Positions 5,669 through 10,610 of a DNA stretch of 10,610 bases are shown here, piece by piece. The position numbers were made by a program, and so were the translations under genes. Source of the DNA: an uncultured bacterium (GTDB taxonomy: Bacteria; Patescibacteriota; Minisyncoccia; Phycocordibacterales; UBA9973); the NCBI GenBank assembly GCA_937895685.1, contig CALBMC010000103.1:1-10610 (forward strand), in the 5' to 3' direction. Within the stretch, counting starts at the first letter, position 1, and each line of letters begins with the position of its first letter. The notes under the pieces were generated by a model that was given only the letters and a program-made list of their open reading frames with translations, searched no databases and had not been told where the DNA came from.

Positions 5669-6046
5669 ATGAAAAAAGACGCACAAAATGTTTTAATGTC
5701 TTTCTGCTTGGTAATAGCTATTGCCTTTGGAGGTGGTATTTCTTATTTTGAAAAAAGTTATGAAGAGTCCATGGGAGATATTGCTGTTGCTAATTATAAT
5801 CTCAAATCAGTTTTGAGTAATAGAAAAGAAAGAGAAGAAAAAGAAGAGAGAGAAAGGATTGAGCTCGAAAAGCAAGAGGAAATAGAAAGGCAAAAAAGTC
5901 TAGCCATCGTGGCAGACAGTGGGATAGCGATCTCTACTCCTTTGCCGGTTTATGTTCCACCTGTCGTGGTTACTCCTACTCCTGTAAAACAGCCTGAACC
6001 ACAAGTTGTTGTGGTTAAACCAAGTAGAAGCTCTAGAGCTAGCTAG
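5669..6046 (+). CDS. membrane-anchored coiled-coil and proline-rich protein of unknown function
   Basis: 125 residues in three parts. A membrane anchor lies at about 7-24. A highly charged helix, likely coiled coil, runs from about 45 to 77 (KEREEKEERERIELEKQEE). The tail (about 90-118) is rich in Pro and Val with TPLP, VPPVVV, TPTP and KQPEP, and ends in a Ser/Arg patch. The layout resembles TonB-like or envelope-spanning linkers, an anchor plus an extended proline arm, but there is no TonB C-terminal domain and no recognised fold. Composition alone could produce this resemblance. It starts four bases after rubredoxin, so it belongs to that operon. Orientation is probably cytoplasmic N-terminus with the tail outside, as an inference from the lysines before the anchor. 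Confidence 0.65.
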   Translation: MKKDAQNVLMSFCLVIAIAFGGGISYFEKSYEESMGDIAVANYNLKSVLSNRKEREEKEERERIELEKQEEIERQKSLAIVADSGIAISTPLPVYVPPVVVTPTPVKQPEPQVVVVKPSRSSRAS

Positions 6047-6057
6047 TTTTATTGTGT

Positions 6058-6063
6058 TAAAAT
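6058..6063 (+). promoter_or_regulatory. extended -10 box directly before the small Trp-rich membrane protein
   Basis: TGT-TAAAAT carries the TGn extension and 5 of 6 consensus bases. Its last T is seven bases before the ATG at 6070, so transcription would start on the A of the start codon (leaderless). The same spacing recurs before the helicase gene at 7401. No good -35 is present. Confidence 0.45.
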
Positions 6064-6069
6064 TAAAGA

Positions 6070-6330
6070 ATGAAAGAAATATGGTTTAAAAGGAAAACCT
6101 TTGGTTGGGGCTGGGTCCCAGTTTCTTGGCAGGGCTGGGCAATTTTGGTCATGTATATATTTCTTGTTGCTTCTGAATTTCGACTAATAGATTTAAATTC
6201 TCACTCAGCGTCAGATACTCTGCAGATGTTTTTTCCTAGGGTATTTATCATTACGGTATTTTTAATAATTATTTGTTACAAAAAAGGAGAAACTCCAAGA
6301 TGGCAGTGGTGGAGCAAGAACTCAGATTAG
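6070..6330 (+). CDS. small tryptophan-rich two-helix membrane protein
   Basis: 86 residues with an N-terminal block WFKRKTFGWGWVPVSWQGW (5-23), followed by two membrane helices at about 24-40 and 56-70. A basic, Trp-rich C-terminus (KKGETPRWQWW) comes last. From memory, short proteins with a WFKxKxYGWGWxPxxWQGW start and an RWxW end are common in Patescibacteria and some other bacteria and are annotated only as hypothetical. I know of no experimentally established function. It lies between the proline-rich gene (23-base gap holding a -10 box) and the NlpE-like gene (7-base gap), so it may be both co-transcribed and separately started. Confidence 0.8.
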   Translation: MKEIWFKRKTFGWGWVPVSWQGWAILVMYIFLVASEFRLIDLNSHSASDTLQMFFPRVFIITVFLIIICYKKGETPRWQWWSKNSD

Positions 6331-6337
6331 TATATTT

Positions 6338-6793
6338 ATGAAAAATAAATTATTCATATTTTTAATAATTCTTTTAGTTTTGTTTTTAGGATACTTTTTT
6401 TTATTTATAAAAAAAGAAAAGAATATTGATTTAGAAAAAGATTACAAAATAAGTGAAGTTCTGGAGGAGAATGAGAGAGTTTGGGGTGGAGTTTTGCCTT
6501 GTATAGACTGTGAAGGAATTCTTGTTTCTTTGGTTCTGTCTGATTTTGATAATGATCACGAAAGCGGAGACTTTACTTATAGTGAGCTATATTTGGGAGA
6601 AGAGGGAGGTCCTTATATAAAAAGTGGATCTTGGACAAGAAGCGGTGGAAATGTTTTATTTGATCCGAAATCAGAAGAATTTGATAATTTCTCTTATACA
6701 GCCTTAGATAATGGTGGTTTTTTGGTTCCAGCTACACTTAGAATATCTCCCGGCCTTTCTGAAGATAAATATATCTTGCAAGAAGAAAGGTAG
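6338..6793 (+). CDS. membrane-anchored NlpE-like protein with a CxxC motif
   Basis: 151 residues. A hydrophobic N-terminus (about 5-24) with no lipobox Cys acts as an uncleaved anchor, and the rest should face outside. WGGVLPCIDCEGI (49-61) matches the NlpE N-terminal signature, Y-x-G-xLPCADCxGI, with Cys55 and Cys58. The following pattern of strands, including a GSW near residue 97, fits the same small barrel. In E. coli NlpE is an outer-membrane lipoprotein linked to copper and surface sensing through the Cpx system. Patescibacteria may lack a classical outer membrane, and the anchoring here differs, so only a general metal or redox role in the envelope is inferred. Conserved NlpE-like domains in other bacteria are mostly uncharacterised. 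It sits seven bases after the preceding gene, in the same operon. Confidence 0.75.
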   Translation: MKNKLFIFLIILLVLFLGYFFLFIKKEKNIDLEKDYKISEVLEENERVWGGVLPCIDCEGILVSLVLSDFDNDHESGDFTYSELYLGEEGGPYIKSGSWTRSGGNVLFDPKSEEFDNFSYTALDNGGFLVPATLRISPGLSEDKYILQEER

Positions 6794-6800
6794 ATTGTGG

Positions 6801-6806
6801 TAAAAT
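6801..6806 (+). promoter_or_regulatory. extended -10 box upstream of the DoxX gene
   Basis: TGG-TAAAAT has the TGn extension and 5 of 6 consensus bases, and resembles the element at 6058-6063. Transcription would begin near 6813, 25 bases before the ATG. TATTAT at 6812-6817 is an alternative. No clear -35. Confidence 0.4.
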
Positions 6807-6837
6807 ATAGGTATTATAAGTTTCGAAATAATTTAAG

Positions 6838-7338
6838 ATGTTAAAAAATTGTAATTGTAAAAATTGGGGACTTCTCTTAATAAGAGTTGGACTCGCTGCT
6901 GTTTTCCTTTTCCATGGAATCAGTAAGTTAATGGATATGGATATGACTATAGGATTTTTCTCAAGTCTAGGACTTCCTGCTTTTGTGGCTTGGGTTGTAG
7001 CAATTGTAGAAACACTAGGTGGAGCAGCTATGCTTTTTGGAGCATTTACTTTTGTTGCAGGAATTGCTCTTGCAATAATTATGTTCTTCTCAATAATTCT
7101 AGTTAAGTCAGGGGCAGGATTCTTTGCTTTTGAATTTGAATTAATGGTTATGCTTACAGCTCTAGGAATAGCGCTTACAGGAGCAGGAAGATACTCAATG
7201 CACTCAAAGTGTAATTGTGGTGGTAAGTGTATGATGTGCAAAGGTTCAGCTTGTATGCACTGTAAAGGAGGGGAAGCGATGAAGTGTGACGGATGCGAAA
7301 TGTGCAAGAACGGTTGTACAGGACACGAAGGAAAGTAA
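6838..7338 (+). CDS. DoxX-family membrane protein with a ten-cysteine metal-binding-like tail
   Basis: 166 residues. Residues 9-120 form a typical four-helix DoxX domain: LLLIRVGLAAVFLFHGISKL, then SLGLPAFVAWVVAIVETLGG, and the closing GAGRYS where the family normally ends. An extra C-terminal tail (121-166) holds ten cysteines (125, 127, 131, 134, 139, 142, 150, 153, 156, 160), many as CxxC, with several Met and His. Two more cysteines lie at the N-terminus (5, 7). The tail looks like metallothionein or a Cu(I)/Zn site. DoxX proteins are linked to redox and thiol stress in some bacteria, but their biochemistry is poorly defined. The tail's role is inferred. A strong terminator follows, and the NlpE-like gene lies 44 bases upstream. 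Confidence 0.88.
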   Translation: MLKNCNCKNWGLLLIRVGLAAVFLFHGISKLMDMDMTIGFFSSLGLPAFVAWVVAIVETLGGAAMLFGAFTFVAGIALAIIMFFSIILVKSGAGFFAFEFELMVMLTALGIALTGAGRYSMHSKCNCGGKCMMCKGSACMHCKGGEAMKCDGCEMCKNGCTGHEGK

Positions 7339-7353
7339 TTGAATTTTTAGTAC

Positions 7354-7377
7354 AAAAAGCCCCGAAAGGGGTTTTTT
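7354..7377 (+). terminator. rho-independent terminator after the DoxX gene
   Basis: AAAAAGCCCC and GGGGTTTTTT form a stem closed by a GAAA (GNRA) tetraloop at 7364-7367, with a T6 run. It begins 16 bases past the DoxX stop and isolates this operon from the helicase gene. Confidence 0.92.
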
Positions 7378-7388
7378 GATTTTTGGTG

Positions 7389-7394
7389 TAAAAT
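7389..7394 (+). promoter_or_regulatory. -10 box giving a leaderless start for the helicase-nuclease gene
   Basis: TAAAAT ends seven bases before the ATG at 7401, so the predicted first transcribed base is the A of the start codon. It lies between the DoxX terminator and the gene and is therefore the only room for a promoter. No Shine-Dalgarno site exists before this ATG. Confidence 0.5.
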
Positions 7395-7400
7395 GTTCTC

Positions 7401-10376
7401 ATGAGTCTTTTTGAGGAAGAATACAAAAAGCTAAATAAAGAGCAAAAGGATGCTGTCGACTCTATCGATGGTCCGGTTATGGTTATTGCGGGGCCTGGAA
7501 CTGGTAAGACTCAGGTTTTAGCACTACGCATAGGAAACATCCTCAAGAAAACAGATATCGGAGGATCGGGGATTCTTTGTCTTACATTTACTCGCTCTGG
7601 AGTAACAGCAATGAAGAAAAGACTTGAGAAATACATAGGCACAGAAGCAAACAATGTAAAAATTTCAACATTTCATAGTTACGCAATATCGCTTATAGAA
7701 AAGCATCATTTAAATCTCGGCTTTATAAATATTCCGAAACTTCTAGATGAGAGAGAAGCGGTATTTTTGGTTGACAAGTTACTCTATTCTCGAGAGTGGA
7801 AACACATTCGTCCACGAGGCAATCCCGCTACATATTTTTCTGATATAAAATCTCTGATTTCACTTTTGAAGCGCGAGAGAATGTCTCCCGCAGATTTCCA
7901 AAAAGAAATTGAAAAAGAAATAAAAAGTTTGGAGAGTGATCCAGAAAGTATTTCTTCACGCGGATCATCGAAAGGTGAACTCAAAAAAGAAATTGTAAAA
8001 AAGATAGAGGCACTAGAGAGAACAAGGGAAGTTGTAGATTTCTATGAAGCCTATGAGGAAGAAAAGAGGAAGCAGTTACTCATGGATTATGACGATGTTT
8101 TAGAATTTGCAGTTGAGCTCGTTGAAGGATCGGAAGATGTTTGTGCAGACATAAGAGAGGAATCTCAATACATACTTGTAGACGAGCACCAAGACTCTTC
8201 TGGAGTGCAAAATAACTTTCTAAAGGCTGTTTGGGGTTCTGTTGAGAAGCCAAATATTTTCGTTGTGGGAGACGACCGACAACTTATATACGGATTCGGT
8301 GGGGCATCGCTTTCATACTTTGAAGAATTTAAAACAGCTTTTGGAAAAGCAAAACTAATAACGCTTGTTGAAAATTATCGTTCAACGGCCCCTATACTTT
8401 CACTTGCAGATACACTTCTCTCTAGTGATTTAACAAAAGAAAAACTTCGAAGCAACCGCTCTGATTCGCACGATATTTATTTATCAGAATATTCATATCC
8501 TAGAGATGAGATTATAGGAGCTGGAATATATTTCAAGAAACTTATCGAAGAGGGAACTGATCCACGAGAATGCGCAATTCTTGTTCCGAAAAATTATCAG
8601 GTTCGTAGTGCAATGAATATACTTCGCAGTGCTGGCGTTCCGGTTTCAGGTGGAGACAGTCAATCATTTTTCTCCTCGCGTGCAGTTTCTAGTTTCAAAA
8701 AAGTTTTGAAAGTAATTAGTAATCCAAATGATATCGTTTCTCTTTCAAATACACTTGTAGACGGCATATCCGGAGTTCCTGCAATTGAAGCCCATAAGTT
8801 TTTGCGAGACAAAAAACTAAACAATCTTTCAGTTGAAGATTTGGTTCGTTATGGAGAAGGGCAGGGACTTTTTGAAGGACAAAACGAGATATCTGTTTGG
8901 GGGAAAAAGCTTGTTTCTTTCATAGAGGAATCAAGTAAGGTAGGACTTCTTCAAATATTAAGTTTGGCTGGAAATGAACTTCTTATAAAAAACGCTCAGG
9001 GTCACGAGAAGCTTCTCGAGAATGCAGAAGCACTCAGAACATTTTTTCATCTTGCAGAAATGAAAGCCCAAAGTAATCCTCATGAGACCTTGGCAGAATT
9101 TCTTTCATATATTGAGAGGCTCGAGTCATACAATATGCATATTCCACTTGCGACTTTCGGTGAGAGCAAAGGTGTTTCTGTTATGACGCTACACAAATCA
9201 AAAGGTCTTGAGTTCGAGGCAGTTTGGATTGCACACATGAATGAAGAGACACTTATGGCCGAGAAAAAAGGAGGATTCACTTTGCCGGAAATTGTAAAAG
9301 AGAAGATCGAAGAGAAGAGTCTTGCTGTAGCGAAAAGAGAAGTTTATGTTGCGATTACTCGGGCGAAGAAGTTCTGTACGATTTCATACGCTAGGGCAGA
9401 TGTTAAGGGTGCGGAACTAAACTTGGCTCAAGTCATCAGAGAACTTCCAGAGATTCACTTTGTAAGTAAGTCTGCAGACGAGACTGAAGAAGAACTACTT
9501 TCATATGGTCCAGAAGTTTATGTCAAAAATTTTGAAGTACCAGAAGGAGAAGATTTTGAAAAAATGAAAACTCTCGTAGCGGATGAATATGACGAAACGC
9601 GAGTTTCTGTTTCTCTTCTAAATAACTTTTTTGAGTGTCCTTGGAAATGGTATTTCCGAAATTTCTTGAAACTTCCAGAAATAAAATCAGATTCACTTGC
9701 GCTCGGTAGCGCCGTGCACTCGGCTATTGAACTTGTTTTGAAATCTGAAAAAATCCCATCTGAAAAAATGATCCGGGAATGTATCGAAGAAAGCTTTGAA
9801 AAAGAAGGCGTAAGCGATACAAGGACTCTAAACAAAATGACAAAAGATGCAGTTGAAATAGTTTCTTCTTGGATAGAAAGATCTTACAAACACTTGGCAC
9901 CAAACAGAGAAAGTGAAAGATCGGTTTCTTTCAAAGACCCTAGATTTCCACATCTAAATCTTTATGGAAAGATCGACTTAACAGAGAGATTCCCTGGAGG
10001 AGAAGTTGCTGTGACAGATTTCAAAACTGGCTCATCTAAAACTTCTGGTGTTATTGAAAAACTAGATGATGAAAATAGACTATCTTCATTTATGCGACAG
10101 CTCGCTATGTATTCGTATCTAGTTCAAGGTTCTGACAAAAAAGAAGTAATATCTTCGAAGCTTTATTTTTTGGAATCAAAAGAGGGAGATAAGAATATGA
10201 TTTATGCTACAAGAGTTGGAGAAGAGCAGATTGATCTGCTCGTACGAGATATAACTGATTATGACAAGCTCCTAAAAAATGGTGAGTGGACCGAGCGATC
10301 ATGTAATGCAAAACAATATAGTGGGGGAGATGAGTGTGAGTATTGTAAGCTTGCGAGGGAAATATACCGAAAATAA
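7401..10376 (+). CDS. UvrD/RecB-like helicase fused to a PD-(D/E)XK nuclease domain
   Basis: A 991-residue superfamily 1A helicase with a C-terminal nuclease, expected to unwind and trim DNA ends in repair. Helicase motifs: Q motif around Gln15, Walker A GPGTGKT (31-37), motif Ia LTFTRSG, DEHQD (261-265, DExQD box), motif III GDDRQLIYGFGGA, motif IV ENYRST, motif V TLHKSKGLEFE (596-606), and motif VI AITRAK with Arg654. The nuclease starts near 735 and has LNNFFECPWKWYF (Cys746), His773, Asp859, DFKT (Asp873, Lys875) and Gln900-x3-Tyr904. Cys968, Cys979 and Cys982, with Cys746, resemble the Fe-S cluster set of AddB-type nucleases, but the usual final Cys after CxxC is absent. Motif III has Gly where WRGA or FRGA is usual. 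A single-polypeptide AddA-like/RecB-like enzyme is the best description; no partner subunit is in the window. Confidence 0.95.
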   Translation: MSLFEEEYKKLNKEQKDAVDSIDGPVMVIAGPGTGKTQVLALRIGNILKKTDIGGSGILCLTFTRSGVTAMKKRLEKYIGTEANNVKISTFHSYAISLIEKHHLNLGFINIPKLLDEREAVFLVDKLLYSREWKHIRPRGNPATYFSDIKSLISLLKRERMSPADFQKEIEKEIKSLESDPESISSRGSSKGELKKEIVKKIEALERTREVVDFYEAYEEEKRKQLLMDYDDVLEFAVELVEGSEDVCADIREESQYILVDEHQDSSGVQNNFLKAVWGSVEKPNIFVVGDDRQLIYGFGGASLSYFEEFKTAFGKAKLITLVENYRSTAPILSLADTLLSSDLTKEKLRSNRSDSHDIYLSEYSYPRDEIIGAGIYFKKLIEEGTDPRECAILVPKNYQVRSAMNILRSAGVPVSGGDSQSFFSSRAVSSFKKVLKVISNPNDIVSLSNTLVDGISGVPAIEAHKFLRDKKLNNLSVEDLVRYGEGQGLFEGQNEISVWGKKLVSFIEESSKVGLLQILSLAGNELLIKNAQGHEKLLENAEALRTFFHLAEMKAQSNPHETLAEFLSYIERLESYNMHIPLATFGESKGVSVMTLHKSKGLEFEAVWIAHMNEETLMAEKKGGFTLPEIVKEKIEEKSLAVAKREVYVAITRAKKFCTISYARADVKGAELNLAQVIRELPEIHFVSKSADETEEELLSYGPEVYVKNFEVPEGEDFEKMKTLVADEYDETRVSVSLLNNFFECPWKWYFRNFLKLPEIKSDSLALGSAVHSAIELVLKSEKIPSEKMIRECIEESFEKEGVSDTRTLNKMTKDAVEIVSSWIERSYKHLAPNRESERSVSFKDPRFPHLNLYGKIDLTERFPGGEVAVTDFKTGSSKTSGVIEKLDDENRLSSFMRQLAMYSYLVQGSDKKEVISSKLYFLESKEGDKNMIYATRVGEEQIDLLVRDITDYDKLLKNGEWTERSCNAKQYSGGDECEYCKLAREIYRK

Positions 10377-10406
10377 AAAACCCGGATTTAAACCGGTTTT
10401 ATTTTG
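10375..10406. terminator. bidirectional terminator between the helicase gene and the minus-strand small ORF
   Basis: CCGG (10382-10385) pairs with CCGG (10393-10396) around a 7-base loop. The stem is extended by A's upstream and T's downstream, with one C bulged. T-rich tracts follow on both strands. It overlaps the last two bases of the helicase stop codon and lies one base past the minus-strand stop. Confidence 0.7.
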
Positions 10407-10407
10407 T

Positions 10408-10548
10408 TCATTTTATTGCCTCTTGCAATATTTCACTTGCTGATTTAAGTAATTTTCTGATTTCTCTTAATTTTGTAAGTGCCAAGACGCATAAAATTAA
10501 TGAAATAAAAAGAGAAATAAGGTGAACCCAAAATAATATTTTTTCCAT
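10408..10548 (-). CDS. possible 46-residue single-helix membrane protein
   Basis: An ATG-to-TGA frame on the minus strand. The N-terminal hydrophobic helix (about 4-24, ILFWVHLISLFISLILCVLA) is followed by an amphipathic basic helix (KLREIRKLLKSASEILQEAI). This anchor-plus-helix layout and the shared terminator at the 3' side support a real gene. There is no Shine-Dalgarno site, and no homology can be claimed. The AT-rich sequence upstream (10549-10593) could hold a -10, such as TAAAAA or TATATA, but nothing decisive. The upstream flank is cut by the adapter, so the genomic context is lost. Confidence 0.5.
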   Translation of the reverse strand: MEKILFWVHLISLFISLILCVLALTKLREIRKLLKSASEILQEAIK

Positions 10549-10593
10549 AATTACATTTTTATTTGTAATTTCTTTAAATTTCTATATAAAATC

Positions 10594-10610
10594 AGATCGG
10601 AAGAGCGTCG
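10594..10610. other. Illumina adapter read-through (assembly artefact)
   Basis: AGATCGGAAGAGCGTCG is the first 17 bases of the TruSeq adapter seen at the end of read-through reads. Its composition contrasts with the AT-rich flank. It should be trimmed, and the true genome sequence ends at or slightly before 10593. Confidence 0.95.

Noticed and set aside
6029..6046. Palindromes AGCTCTAGAGCT and CTAGCTAG at the end of the proline-rich gene, followed by TTTT
   Set aside because: They encode the Ser/Arg/Ala tail. The hairpin would have only four pairs around a 4-base loop, and the T run is short. Not convincing as terminator or operator.
6738..7307. Long open frame on the minus strand opposite the DoxX gene
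   Set aside because: The plus strand encodes a clear DoxX domain. The antisense product is rich in Pro, Ile and Ser with no recognisable domain.
10407..10413. Another TTCATTT word near the right end
   Set aside because: It is single, with no partner 11 bp away, and overlaps the small ORF's stop codon. Other single copies fall inside coding sequence and fit chance in AT-rich DNA.
1..10610. CRISPR arrays, tRNA or rRNA genes, insertion sequences, phage genes
   Set aside because: I saw no spaced repeat array, no tRNA-like cloverleaf or rRNA signature, no transposase, and no terminal inverted repeats.
1..10610. Alternative genetic code with TGA read as glycine, known in some Patescibacteria
   Set aside because: The response regulator ends at TGA directly after its conserved GVGYKMEE C-terminus, and several genes end at TGA at natural positions. 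The standard bacterial code fits.

Overview
The window looks like one contig from a low-GC, probably host-dependent or symbiotic bacterium of the Candidate Phyla Radiation (Patescibacteria, Parcubacteria-like). That placement is an inference. It rests on short AT-rich genes, tight gene packing, almost no Shine-Dalgarno sites, start codons that abut -10 boxes, and the protein types: small membrane proteins and a UvrD helicase fused to a PD-(D/E)XK nuclease. TGA reads as an ordinary stop. The last 17 bases are Illumina adapter sequence, so the right edge is a library artefact and not genome.

Layout. Bases 3-962 hold a gene cut by the left edge, with a degenerate metalloprotease-like motif. A possible gene remnant follows, then a small membrane protein (1081-1482) closed by a terminator. 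On the minus strand, 3710-1527 is a tightly overlapped three-gene redox operon: an ApbE-like FAD:protein FMN transferase, an MsrQ/YedZ-like membrane protein, and an FAD/NAD(P)H reductase of the ferredoxin-reductase fold. Divergent from it, on the plus strand, is an OmpR/PhoB-type two-component system (3796-5416). Next come a 56-residue rubredoxin, a membrane-anchored coiled-coil/proline-rich protein, a small Trp-rich membrane protein, an NlpE-like protein with a CxxC motif, and a DoxX protein with a ten-cysteine tail. After a terminator there is a large UvrD-like helicase-nuclease (7401-10376), a bidirectional terminator, and a tiny minus-strand membrane ORF.

The main observation is regulatory. 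The promoter regions of the apbE operon and of the rubredoxin gene both carry the same perfect 7-bp direct repeat, TTCATTT-N4-TTCATTT, with an 11-bp period. In both, exactly 8 bp separate it from a TAC(A/T)AT -10 box. This is the geometry of a Pho-box-type operator for an OmpR/PhoB-family regulator, and the two sites bracket the response regulator and kinase genes. I infer that this pair controls a redox regulon made of the flavin-transfer/reductase operon and rubredoxin, perhaps extending into the NlpE-like gene. The metal-binding look of the NlpE-like and DoxX proteins suggests metal or oxidative stress as a signal, but that is not shown.

The membrane reductase is also odd: all three histidines that align with the haem ligands of E. 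coli MsrQ are replaced. No stretch of more than about 120 bases lacks a gene.
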